From Gnetum montanum (lineage: Eukaryota > Streptophyta > Gnetopsida > Gnetales > Gnetaceae), in contig MNCI01036292.1 in the NCBI GenBank assembly GCA_015680685.1, forward strand, positions 305,254-369,253: 64,000 bases of DNA, read 5' to 3'. The notes under the pieces are model-generated. The model saw only the letters and a list, made by a program, of their open reading frames with translations. It was not told where the DNA came from and made no database searches. Shown here piece by piece: positions 48,506 to 59,976 of the stretch. Position 1 is the stretch's first letter. Each line of letters opens with the position of its first letter. The translations under genes were made by a program, and so were the position numbers.

Positions 48506-49300
48506 GCTTATAGAATTGACATCTATTTAAGAGTTCCTGAAGTATCTTCTCTTCTTCCATATGCTCTCTCTTTAATGAGTATGGCACAAAGACTTCCTTA
48601 ATTTTAACTATTGCATCAACCCATTTATTTCACCAAAATTGGTACATTTCTCCTAAGTACCATTCTCTGCTGTTGATTAATGTAGGCTATAAAAGAGACA
48701 CTTAAAGTTGCATCTATATAGCTTCTAGAGAAAATTTTTGTGTCCCTCTTGAGGATCTTGTTCTCCCACTTGGCCTCTCCCATGACCTTTTAATCAATTG
48801 CTCCCATGTTAGAAATGTCCTCCTTCTAGGATTCTTCTTGGGTCCATCAACAATCCACAAGAGTTTGAAATTATTAGCATGTTCCTATCAATTCTTAGTA
48901 GTTTTCTACCTTGCTTCTACACTTGGTTAGATCAAGTTCCTATCATATGATGATTGTAGAGTTAGAAAAATTTGCTAAAAAGGAACCCCGTGGACATTAT
49001 AGCTTTTAGTTACTTATGACCTTATATCATTTTCCTTTCTTATTATGGCCTGAAATAGTTAATATGGTCTATTAAGAGTATTATCTAAATCTTTTTTGCC
49101 TTCGTTTGATTGATTAACTTTAAGATTCTTATTATCTTTTGTACTTACCCTTTATAGTATCTTCCAGGTGTCAGGAATTTTTGGCTCAAATTTTTGTTCA
49201 CATTCCCTTATATTGTGCAATGCAAACCACCCCCACCCACGACTAAGTTAAGTGCTTTGGGATCAACATAATTGAAGAATTTTGGAAATCAAAACTTCAA
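48506..49300 (-). pseudogene. Element R accessory ORF, N-terminal part
   Basis: On the minus strand F-S-L-E-A-I-x-M-Q-L, then EWYLGEMYQFW, matches A's FALEAVQMQL ... ELYLGEVHQFY. Close to C, EEEKILQELLNRCQFYKLD matches A's C-terminal KEEKLQALLNHYKF. The middle coiled coil present in A (about 8170-10250) is therefore deleted in R. Several stops are present. Confidence 0.6.
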
Positions 49301-49420
49301 GGAAGAAGTTATGGCCTTTGGAAGCTAGTGTGCAAGAGGGTGGAGGAAAAACTACAAAAACTTCTCTTGTTACAAATGAGAGAAATGAAAAATTTTACTA
49401 ACTCTTGCACATACATATAC

Positions 49421-49455
49421 TATTTTTATATGTGTAACATCTTAACTATGATGTT
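49421..49455 (-). promoter_or_regulatory. Element R internal promoter-like module
   Basis: On plus, TATTTTTATA (49421-49430; TATAAAAATA on minus) is followed by AACATCTTAACTATGATGTT (49436-49455), an inverted repeat. The place relative to spacer and accessory ORF equals A and B. Confidence 0.5.
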
Positions 49456-49459
49456 GCCA

Positions 49460-52050
49460 TTAAAAAAATTTTAATTTTTCATTGATTAATTTTTTTTTCT
49501 TCAAAAAAATGAGTCAAATAAAATGTCTGGAAGATATAAAGCTTATCTGGAGGATCCTGGGCCATGAGTGATGCACAAGTTTCAACAATTTAGTGTTCAA
49601 GGTTCATGAAGAAAGAATATCGAGCAACAAAAGTTTATGGTATGGATAAGAAATGGATAATGAGTTTCTAATGTACAGACAGATTATTAGATGATATGGG
49701 GAGTTTATTAGATGTTTTGAAAGGCACAAGATGATGTAGAATTGCTTGGACGGTATGAAATACAAGAGTTATACAAGTGGATCCTCCCCAAAGCAAGCTC
49801 TAGCCCTTAGTGCCCTTGTATAACCATGCCAAAAATTGTCCTTAGGCACTCAAGGAGTTAAATGTAAGACATACTTGTCTAGCAAAACACACATGTTAGT
49901 ATCTCCAGATTAGAAAACTAATGCTATATTATACAAAATCACAAGTTATGATTAAATATACAATGGGCTAAGATGGACTAGAAAAAGGACTATTGAACTT
50001 AGGATGTGAGGTATCTTACCATAGGAATAATGAATCCTTGTGTGTTATTACTAGTTAAAGTAATCATTAGCCCTTATTTCCAAGATTCAAACCAATTCCA
50101 AACCACTTTCCAATGACATCACATTATTTCATCTCTTGGATTCACAACCATAAGACTACTATTGTTGCAAAGAGTATTACCACTTGGCATATTGTCCAAG
50201 CGAGGAGTTTATTCATTCCACTTTTTATAATTATTCTTATTTAGATTATTTAGAAGCAACCTACCTTAAAGCATGGGTAACATGTCTTTCCTATGGAAGC
50301 TCAAAAAATTTATTTTGTGCATGAATTTTATTTTTAATTGTGTCAACCTTACCAAAGGACTACCTTCAAGCATGGGTAACATGTCTTTCCAGTAACATGG
50401 TAAGGCAACACTTATTGTACTCTTACTCCCATTTTTTGTTAGATCTACAAGGATATAATACTTCCTTAACAACAAACTAGAACTCACAGCAGTAAGCTAA
50501 GAGAATCCACAAATCCCCTTGATGTCACACCCTTTGCATTCCCACTTGGTTCCTCACCTTTTTGTCTAGGCATAATGATCGCAAGTTTATTCTTAGTTTG
50601 ATGATGGAAAGAATATCATTATGGCCATGGTAAAAACCTCTAATTATTGGAATGGATGGGTGGGTGGTGTGGTCTCATTGTACAAATAATCAATCCCTTA
50701 TGATTTGATAACATAGAGAAATCTTCACCTTATTGGGACTACATCTTGCCTTATTTGATGTGTTTTATTGGACATTGACAAAAATATGTACAAGTAAAAA
50801 GAATAGCAAAGTATAGAAAAAATTGTAAAAGATATTAAGAATTGCAAAGATAGTAGTAATGAAAGACTATCAAAGAATTAGAAAATATCAAAGAATATTA
50901 AAAAATTAAGAACTAAAAAAGTATAAAAGTATGAGAAGATATTAAAGAATGCGAGAAAGTATTAAGAAAAGATAAAGGTATAACAAAAAATTATAAATGA
51001 CAAAAAAGTAGAAAACAAAAAAGTGAAAAGGTACTTATTAATTTCTAAGTCAGGATAAGGCCTCTCCCCATGATTGAACTCATGGGCTTGTGTTTAGAAA
51101 ATGCACCCTGGCTCCCTTGGATCATACACTTGAGGTTTCTTACTTACCATCCTTAATGACTTAGTTTTTTAGTTATCATCCCATGTAATCTTGATGGTAA
51201 TTGAATTTTGATCATCTAATTCCTTAGTTCCTCTTTTTATTGATGTGTGATTATGGTGTAATATTTCCTTTTGTGAGCTCTTAGTTGGAGGCATTTTCTT
51301 AGAATAGGAGTTAATAAGTGGTTTAGATGTTTCCATGCATGTTTTAGATGATTTTAGGTTCTCAGTTTTTGGTAGCTAGGTGTCTTTTGGTTTAGTGGCC
51401 CTACCTCTGTTTGTCCGCACACTTTTTTTTCACATCTATTATGGGTTGGTATAGGGATTACGTTAATATTTTGAACTTTCAACCCACAACTACACCCATT
51501 ATCATTATTAGTGAAGCATGGAATTGCTTGCCTCTCCATAGTGATAAGTTCATCTATTATGTTTTACATTGGAGAGGAAATGGATGTTGGCTCTTACATA
51601 GGATTGGGAGATATTATTTTGGTGAGGAAGGGTGTTGCACCTAACTATCCTTGTGCTAGTTTTGATGAGCCAGTAGGTCTATGAGTTTTGTGCTCAGGTG
51701 TGGAAACTATTCTAAAGAAAGGACGTTTTTGAGAATATGGTTAAGATCTACTAGAATTATCATTTATGTGTATGTTTGCAGCATAAGTGGCATTCTTCCA
51801 TTGATGTTGTGGTATCAATCCTTCCGATGTTATTGGTGGTGGCATATGGTGGAGGGAAGCATGAGAATATTGAGAATGTGATAGAGGATAAGAGGTGCGA
51901 GATGGTGATCCCACAAGAGATGCTACAAGTTGATGATATTTGGGAGAGTGATAGTAGTGATTCGAGGAAGAGAAAGTAGAACCATTTGGAGAAATAGGTT
52001 GTTGAATATAGTATTCATATAGGTCTAGCTGGCAATAAGGGTATTGCTAG
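49460..52050 (-). other. Element R spacer
   Basis: Non-coding on both strands. Parts 50735-50490, 50170-50080 and 49830-49760 match element A's spacer in reverse. A hairpin CCCATGA ... TCATGGG lies at 51067-51086. Small plus-strand ORFs such as 51411-51644 have no counterpart in A or B. Confidence 0.55.
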
Positions 52051-52768
52051 TTTGTTAATGATATCCCCCATGACTATGAGTTTTGCCACTATGGTTGATA
52101 GTAGTGGTGAGGTTGATAGGAAGTCCCATTAGAATAGTATGGTTGGTGGTAGGATTATCTATAATTAGCTTGTGAGTAAGATAATTTCCTAGGCATTTTC
52201 TTTGTATGAACTTGAGATTCAAAGCAAAAGCCCCAAACTCATGTAGATGTAACAAAAATGGGCAATAACCCTTTGGATGGTCGTATTGGTAGATGTCACA
52301 TCCATCATCATCTTCTATATTTGAGTCAGCAACCTCTTTTACTATAGTCATTTTTCCTTTTTGCTAATAAGTGTTCCTACTATTTCATTAGTATTTTTCC
52401 TCTTCTTATTTTGATCACTCAATTATTTTTACATTGCCTTATTCCCTATGGTTTTCAAGTAGGTTGAAACTTTTTCATTCATCAACTTTCACATCTTATC
52501 TACCCTTGCTTTGATCTTAGTGGTAGCCTTTTGTATTAGCAAGGTTTGTTGTGAAATCAACTCATTGAGAGCTTCCTCTTTTTCCTTATCATACATATGG
52601 ACTTCTCTTGTTTGAAGAGTTGGATCTCGGTTATATTCCTCAACACTCTTGCTTTTACATAGCTCTCCTTCTTTTGCCACCTATTCAACTAGCCTTTGTA
52701 TCTAATGGGTTTTTAATTCAGATAATTACCCTTGGGCATAGATCCTAAGGGTATTTCTCATTGGGGTA
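52050..52768 (-). pseudogene. Element R gag, C-terminal half
   Basis: The minus strand starts directly at the LTR end with a gag-internal segment (L-R-I-Y-A-Q-G, L-S-E-L-K), equal to R-R-I-L-G-V-Y-A-Q-G in B (24735). It continues with a helical charged stretch (52680-52489) and the knuckle region CDIYQYDHPKGYC (52300-52262; second Cys changed to Tyr), then LHEFGAFALNLKFIQRK. The N-terminal half of gag and the primer site are absent. Confidence 0.75.
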
Positions 52769-53762
52769 TGATGAGCGAGGGGTACTCCTACATCCAACCA
52801 TACAAATCACAAGTGTTCATGCACGATCCTATCAAATTCCTTGGAGGGGACTAGTTGTTGCATCTAAATTGTTAAGCATTGATCACAGGATGCTATCTTC
52901 GCACTTGGACTAGTGGTAGCTTTTTCACAGGCATACAATAATTGATATTGTTAGGCTCATTTTACTCTTAGCGATAAACATAATTGAAAATGAAATTTAA
53001 TCCTTAATCTATGAATAATGGTAATGTAAATCTACTCTAGCCTAGAGTAATAAGCATTTGGTCTTGGCTTATCATACACATCTTAGACTCATGTAATCGC
53101 TATTGGGTTACTAAGCATTATGCTATTGGGCGAGCCAAGCCATAACACTCCTAGGATTACCAAATGATTGCACTTAAACACTCAAAACTAGTCATACCCA
53201 TTATACTTTACTAATGAAAAAGAAAGTAAAGTACTTGGAAATGTAAATGATTGAACTAAGAAAATAGTAAAAACTATGCTAAGTAAAATAGTAAAACTAA
53301 GTAAATGATATAATGATGAAAAGTAATCTCGATCTTTATTTTTGGACATGAACTATGCCCAAGTACATTTCACTTGAATAAAGATTCCATACAACTATTC
53401 AACACCACACTACGAGCATTCATTCTAACACTAAAACTACAAAATAAAATTGCAAGAATCTACCTAAGGATAGAATGAAACTTCTTCAAATTGTGCATCC
53501 AAGTGCTGCATTTATAAGCAAGCATGCATCTCATGATATTGGATATATGATGACGTAGCATGTGCTATGATATCATATATGTAATATCATAGTGGACCAA
53601 AAATTGACTTTTTCGTAAAGCCCATGCAACGTAGCATCTCTGACATCATAGATGCAACATAGCATCTATGACATAGCAACCAACTAAGATGCATCAATAG
53701 GAATGCTACAACGCAGATGCAATGTAGCATCTACGATATCTTAGCTAGCTGATGATTCATCA
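52769..53762 (-). repeat. Element R 5' LTR
   Basis: 994 bp, paired with 36496-37521. A palindrome with perfect 9-bp arms (CTATGATAT / ATATCATAG) lies at 53565-53592, another at about 53532-53552, with the minus-strand TATA at 53511-53516. The right TSD AAAAG follows. Confidence 0.9.
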
Positions 53763-53767
53763 AAAAG

Positions 53768-55938
53768 GTAGATAATGGAATTTAATAAGCATAACATAAA
53801 ATGTTATACTATAAGAACAAGGTAGAATTTTAAATGAGAGATGATGATGAAAGCCCTGTTAAAGTTAATTTAAATAAAAGGATTGATGTAATCTTTCTTT
53901 AATAAATAATATTAGAATGATAGATGGATTGAGTGATTAGTTCATTGTTTTATTAGGTAAGAAGTTGTTAATTCAAGTTATACTTGAGAACTTATTATAT
54001 TTCTCTATAATTCTTTAGGGGCCACCATAATACTCTATGTTGGTGAGATGAGCATTAAGCCTTTAGGTGATAATCCTTTACTTTTTTAACATAGTGAGTT
54101 CTTCTAATGGATGAAGAAACTCTAATTTAAAGCTTATGATAAATGATAAAATGGGGATGAGATTCTTGGTTTAATAAGTTGAAAATAATGGACTTTACTC
54201 TTTGGTTATAGAAATAATAATGACAATGATAATTGATGAAGAGAAGTCAAGTTCTAGCTAGTAGATGACAAAGATAAGATGTGACTCTGATAAGTAATGA
54301 TAATGTTACTATACTAGTGATTATGGCTCTAGCTTTCAACATCAACACTAAAGAATGTATGAATCTAAATACTAAAGTTGATCTTCATAATAAATTAAAA
54401 TTGAAAGTTTATCATGCTTGAAGATCCATAGGATCTATTGGAAAAATATTACATTTTCATTTTTCTTAAAAGACAAACTCTACGAATTGACCAGCATTAA
54501 TGGAGATAACAAAAATATATCATATAATTTTTTTTGCTATAACATTATAATATTCTCTCAAATGGGTAGTCATAGCATAGAAAAGAAATACATGCAACTA
54601 ATTCATAAAGGCTTCTAACCTGCACAACCTACAAGTACACTCTTCTTAAAGGAGTTGAATCTATCTTCCACTTTCAATTCTAAGATGATGCAAACTTAAG
54701 TGAAGCTCAATGATAACACTACAATACTTGATTGGAATAACAATTGAGAGATAGTCAGCTTTTGCATCTATTTTATTACATCCAATGTGAAGTAAATAAA
54801 ATTGTTTATTGCCTTAGACCACAACTATGTTAATACCTTTTGCTTAACTAATTGGTGAATATGATTGGGATTTTGCTATATTTCTTTTGAAGAAATATTC
54901 CATTTTCCCAACCATTGCATTTCTTGAAATTTGGTATTGCCTTGGGATATGCAAGCTATGAGTGTATACAATAAATTGACATAAGGCTTCTACTTGTAAG
55001 GATGCATCTAAATTGTGCCTTATCTTTTCATATTTTCATTTGGAGGTTGACTAATGAAGCTTTTATCCAAAAACTCTTGGCTTAGTGGTAAGATATGAGC
55101 TTTCATCTATTGTTGGTTTTTTCTACCATTTGTCTCTCCTTTTAGCTTCAACTTCTAAGCAATGGTGGATCTACTACAATTAAAAACAAATATGTTCTTG
55201 TTCAATGGCTTAATATAGTTAAGAAGCTCTATTTGTTCTCCTTTAATAAGATGTTACCTCTATTTTGTATAGTCTATAAGGTTATCTTCTATGTGCATGT
55301 AACAAATTATATTTACTCTTTGTGTTCAATTACTAGTGGAGAGTTTTATTATTGTAGCTTCACTATAGGTGTGAGTTTAAAGGCCCCATTCGTACGTATT
55401 ATCCTTTAGGATTTTTTATGGGCTTTTTATATTTCATTATGAATATGAATAACTTAAGGTATTTTGGAAAATTATACTTTTTATCTGTAGGATGTCCTTG
55501 ATGTAACCTTCTTCAGAATTAGCTAGCAATACCCTTTTTTTGCTAGCCATGGTTGTGAATGCTCTTCCATGGAAGTAAGAAAACTAACACCAACACATAG
55601 TTATCATATGCTACTATACATGAATTTGTGATTACCATAAATATTGTGACTATGAAAGCCTTCCTCACCTATAATAGCTTTAACATAATTACAAATTCAA
55701 TGATACATGCTCAATGATTTTGTTTCTGAATTGTTCTTATGTGTAGAGAAAGAACATAATAAATAAAGGACATGGAGGATTAACCACAAATAACAAGTTT
55801 CCATGTACTTTTCTACAATATTCAACTTTGATTTTAACTCAAATGTAATTGAATTCTATACTACATTTCTATCTATATGAAAGATTTCTAAGGTTTATAT
55901 TGTTATGGATTTTGTATGTATTCTTAAGTTTTTTGTTG
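53768..55938. other. AT-rich host DNA right of element R
   Basis: No gene is supported. A part near 54520-54720 resembles 16900-17100. TGGCTTAGTGGTAAGAT near 55078 resembles a tRNA A-box but lacks a clear partner. Confidence 0.45.
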
Positions 55939-55966
55939 NNNNNNNNNNNNNNNNNNNNNNNNNNNN
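55939..55966. other. Assembly gap (28 Ns)
   Basis: The only multi-base gap in the window. It lies in the first copy of a ~78-bp tandem repeat (see next feature). Confidence 0.98.
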
Positions 55967-56070
55967 TCCAAAGTTAAGATAAAAATGTTGATACTGCTAT
56001 AAATTTGTTTATTTTTAAGTTAGCTTTTGCTTTCAAATTGGATTTCCGAAGTTAAGATAAAAATGTTGAT
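55967..56070 (+). repeat. Tandem repeat at the gap
   Basis: TCCAAAGTTAAGATAAAAAT plus GTTGAT starts at 55967 and recurs, with one change, at 56045 (period 78). The sequence left of the gap (TTCTTAAGTTTTTTGTTG) also resembles that left of the second copy (TTTTTAAGTTAGCTTTTGC), so the gap probably hides ordinary repeat sequence. Confidence 0.6.
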
Positions 56071-56379
56071 TATGAAGATCATTTTCCTTAGTGGTTATTG
56101 GTAACTTTATGTGTTACTAATTAAAATTCAAATACAACACATTATTTAGTTGTATCTCCATGAGGCATGGAGCTTTGGTGCTTAAAGCCTAAAGGGATAC
56201 CCTTTTCTCGTTAGACACGGTATTGATGCTTTTGTATGTTAGTTAAAAAAACCTGGCACTAATGTAGAGGTGTCCTATTTTATGTTATTGCACATGAATT
56301 TATGGTTACATATGATATTGTGACTTTAGTGGGATATCGGATAAGGGAGACGAGGTTCATCGTTTCCTCATCCTCTCTT

Positions 56380-56771
56380 TATAAAAGGAGATGAAAAAGA
56401 GAACATTGCTGGGCAGCAGTACGGCAAAGGGACATGCGATGACACTATTACAGAGCTTTTTTCATTTATCGTAAACTCTAATGCTTTTTCTGTTTTTCAT
56501 TCTTTACTTTAACTTTACTTTCTTGGGTGCCGCGGCAGTGGTAGTGCGGCACCGAATCAAATGGAAATAGCTGGTCCAGGCCCGGAAGAGAAAAGCAAGC
56601 ATGGTCGTGTGCGGTGCAGGGTGGTTTTGATCAAAATGATGGCTCGGCCTCGTAAAAAGAAAAGCTCATGTAACTAGACCACGTTGAATCACCGTGGATT
56701 CGCTATACTTGGCTTGCATGCGGTAATCGCCATCTCAGCCTTGACTTTTCCCTGTCCTGGAAATATTGACT
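56380..56771 (+). promoter_or_regulatory. Promoter-like region: TATA box, GC hairpin, W-boxes
   Basis: TATAAAAGG at 56380-56388 is followed by a less AT-rich stretch. An inverted repeat GGTGCCGC / GCGGCACC lies at 56526-56553. TTGACT (W-box core, WRKY-type) lies at 56741-56746 and 56766-56771. Whether this serves the gene at 61207 or another transcript cannot be told. Confidence 0.35.
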
Positions 56772-57169
56772 GTCTTGGAAATATTTTTTGAACAGTAAAC
56801 AGGCCATGAGTACGTAACTTTTGATATAAATGGGAATTGGGAATAACAAATTGATGAGCTGCGAAATGTTGAAGTCGGCGTTAAATTAGATTGAAAGCAA
56901 CTGATTTGTTTAATTATTTAATTTCATAATATTTATATTTTTACTTCTTAATATGAAGCAAAATAAAGATTTTTTATTAGCTAATATATCTAAAGGGTTA
57001 CAAACATAATAAAGGAAGAACATAAAAATTTCCTTAAAAGCTCACTAATGCAAGGTCGCGGATGCATTCATAATAACCATCATCTATTATACTTATGTGT
57101 CCCTAACCATGTGGTGTTACCTTACTAGTAAAACACTTGATTTGGACGCTCTAAGTCATGAGTTCAATT

Positions 57170-57320
57170 CTAATGGATATCTTGGGGTATAACTATGTTT
57201 CACTTACTTTGGGTTCCAACACCCTCAAAAGTGAATTATATAAAGTTCTAATTGGATATATATTTTGGGGTACACCTAAGTTTCACTTATTTTGGGTTCC
57301 AACACCCTCAGAAGTGTATA
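57170..57320 (+). repeat. Imperfect ~83-bp tandem duplication
   Basis: TTGGGGTATAACTATGTTTC, then ACTTACTTTGGGTTCCAACA, near 57182, recurs near 57265 (TTGGGGTACACCTAAGTTTC, then ACTTATTTTGGGTTCCAACA). GAGTTCAATTC just before it (57166) resembles a tRNA B-box, so a SINE-like origin is possible. Confidence 0.6.
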
Positions 57321-57686
57321 TGTTGTGCCTTAACTGTTATGTATGTTTATTGTGTTCATGCATCTTGGATAACCTAGGAACACTTGTTTAAATAAAATAA
57401 AAAGTGATTTTATTGTCATCTAGCCAAATATTATTGTGGTTTGCATTCCAAACTTTAAGTAAGAGGTTAAGAGTTCAAGTTTCTATTTCACTTTTAAACT
57501 ATTGGTATGAAGATATACTTAGAATTTTTTTAGCAAGTCAAGCCTTTAAATGAATAATGATACATACACAATGCATACTACCATACGTGTACATGCGTGG
57601 TGGTTAAGGCATGGTGAAGACACTTCCCAATGCCTCTATGCTTATGTGTCCTTGGTGGCTCCCAACATTCCCATACTTATGTTTAT

Positions 57687-57882
57687 GTGTGCTTTGGGTC
57701 CCCCATTAATAGGTAAGAGTAGAGTGAGACCTAAGAACATATGTTAAATTAATATAAAAAACAATTTTGGTTACAACTGAGGTGGTGTGCTTTGGGTCCC
57801 CCATTAATAGGTAAGAGTAGAGTGAGACCTAAGAACATATGTTAAATTAATATAAAAAACAATTTTGGTTACAACTGAGGTG
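57687..57882 (+). repeat. Perfect 98-bp tandem duplication
   Basis: Units 57687-57784 and 57785-57882 are identical over all 98 bases, from GTGTGCTTTGGGTCCCCC to ACAACTGAGGTG. It must be very recent or an assembly artefact. Confidence 0.9.
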
Positions 57883-58460
57883 AATAGAATAATAGTACTT
57901 AGAATATATGTTGGTGTTAGGCGTTGACAGTGACATTAAAGAAGATGCCCGAGAGAAGTTTGTATGCTATTGCCGTGATAAAATTTCAATTTTAGGTTTA
58001 GTTATGGCGGGTGAAATAAAACGCGTTCTTTCGTGCCACCATACGGTGAGGAGCTCAAGGCATGGTTCTGAAATAATCAATGTCCCGTAACTAGTGATTC
58101 ACACACTGTAAAGTTATCCTGTCACGATTGAAAGCACCATAGTTTCATGGATGGTTGTTAGTTGTGTTAAAAAATGGATTTCACTTGTAGCCCACGGTAA
58201 AAGAGAGAAAAAAATGTGCATCATTTTTCTCATTTTAATTTACTTTAAGAGCGATTCTAACGCATGATCAGCCTTAAAATTGAAAATTTAAGCATGTTTT
58301 AAATCCAATTTTCGACACTTGAGAAAAGGTCAGGGTCAAAATTGAGTTCATATTCCATGCCATGTCACTGGCCCTGAGAATGGATTGGATTATTGTCCGT
58401 ACGTTAACAAGCTTGGTAAAAAGTAAAAAGCATGAAATAATCGAGGGTACGGCAAACGTC
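57883..58460 (+). other. Upstream region without a supported gene
   Basis: A small open stretch (57908-58090) reads M-L-V-L-G-V-D-S-D-I-K-E-D-A-R-E-K, with no family I recognise and no support beyond its length. The rest appears to be promoter-type sequence. Confidence 0.3.
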
Positions 58461-59479
58461 TTTTATATTAAATGAAAAGATTGTTGCAGATTCCTTTGCT
58501 TCAGTCCTAAGTTATACGGACATCCACCAGCAAATCTCACAATCAACATAGCAAAAATTTTACTTTCCAACAACGCAGGTCAGATCTTGCGCTGTCATCT
58601 GATTCCTGGTGTCCGTTGGCAAGCACGGTCTCAACTCAGACATAAATGCTATGGCCAAACTCTCTGTTGGTACCAACACGCCCATGCTTGGCATGGGGCC
58701 TTTGTTTATTTAAAAAAAAAGGAAGAGGAGGCCGGGACCAGCAAACTTGTTTTGGCTAGAGCATCTAGAAGGAGGAGGAGTTCACAGGAAAGCGGAGAAC
58801 AGATCTCCGCGTCAGAGGATGAAGACTTATCAACACGAGGATTAAATGGATCCAAGCCGGAGTTTCTGAAGAACAGGAGAGAGCTCCGTTTGGGCAGAGA
58901 GCTAGAACTTTCCTGCTGTATGTCTGGATCTAGATATCCTAGGGGGCTTTCTTTTTTCTTTTTGTTTTGTTTTTGACGCTCTTTTCATCCCAAATTTGAT
59001 ATCCTTGTTTTTCTTAGATTCGTTGAGTTCGAAACAGTTGATTTGGTTTTTATCTCTGTTTTGTTGTCCGCGTTTCGAATCCTGTAATCGATTTCGGAAT
59101 ATGTTTGTTGTTTCTTTTTGAATCATGACTTTGGGTAGGATTTTCTGTTCCGATCATCTTGTTCGGATCTTTTGCATGAGTAACTTGGATCTTGACGGTT
59201 TACTTTAATTTCCGGGGTTTTCCTTTAATAAGGATTTCTTTGAATTCCCTTTTATCTTAAACTGTGCTTTGATTTTTGAACAATTTATGCATTTCATGGA
59301 TCCTTGCAATTTAGTTTTGGTTTTATCGAGTGTAATTTGATTGCGGCAACCGTCTATCTACTTTTGCTTTTTTCATATGAGGTTATCTTGAATTTGGGTT
59401 TTGTAGGTAACTTTATTTTTACGTGAACCGTGTCTCAGTGGTTTATCTTATCTTCCTTTATTTCTTTATTTCTACAACA

Positions 59480-59640
59480 TACAGAATTTTAGGAGGTCGC
59501 TGCCATCGCCAAAGATTTTGAAGAGCCTGGCATCCTTGCTCAAGGTGGACTGCATATTGCTGGATCAACGTATATGGTGATTCAAGGAGAGGTCGGTGCT
59601 GTAATAAGAGGCAAAAAGGGCAACAGGACAAACACAGACA
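59480..59640 (+). pseudogene. Profilin exon fragment
   Basis: From 59493 the frame reads [13 protein letters not shown], then [20 protein letters not shown] and IRGKKG (to ~59624). This is the second exon of a plant profilin, the actin-monomer and poly-proline binding protein. The Y-M-V-I-Q-G-E[10 protein letters not shown] block is nearly unchanged. After G-K-K-G, where plant profilin genes have an exon junction, similarity ends. Just upstream an in-frame TAG stands where Lys is expected. No exon 1 (M-S-W-Q-type) or exon 3 (T-G-Q-A-L ... G-D-Y-L) was found nearby. It is a captured or left-over fragment inside the presumed leader intron of the next gene. Confidence 0.82.
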
Positions 59641-59976
59641 CGTTTTTTTTTTCTTTTTCTTTTCTGCCCACATCAGAGATCAACACCCAACAGCGTCGGT
59701 GCCAGCGTAGTCACAGGCGTAGTTGACACCAAGCAGCGATCAAGGCCTCTTCTGGGGAGACTGGTGGCTAAATCTTTCTTCTGTTTAGATAAATTTTAAT
59801 TTGTATTTTTTTGTTATTTATTTACTTAAAAATCACACAAATATTTAATTTTGATTTTTAATTATTTTACTATATTTTTCAAGATATAATAGAACTTTCC
59901 TAAAATCAAATTTAAGTTTTAAATATTTTCCAACTAGATAAATTATTATTATTGTTGTCACATAGCCCTTTTCAGC

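Larger units (their letters stand above)
36496..53762 (-). mobile_element. Element R: minus-strand relative of A, carrying nested element C
   Basis: The 3' LTR is on the left (36496-37521) and the 5' LTR on the right (52769-53762). The TSD is AAAAG (36491-36495 and 53763-53767), perfect. Reading leftward: 5' LTR, gag from its middle onward (52768-~52050), spacer homologous to A, internal palindrome-plus-TATA module (49455-49421), accessory ORF pieces (49300-48506, then 37773-37640 beyond C), polypurine tract TTATGGAGGTA, 3' LTR. No pol is seen. The primer site and N-terminal gag are missing, and the accessory ORF has an internal deletion compared with A. Confidence 0.9.

Noticed and set aside
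58587-58976. Frame of 129 codons upstream of the right-edge gene
   Set aside because: No recognisable motif; it crosses the likely donor site GTATGT at 58918 and fits better as leader sequence.
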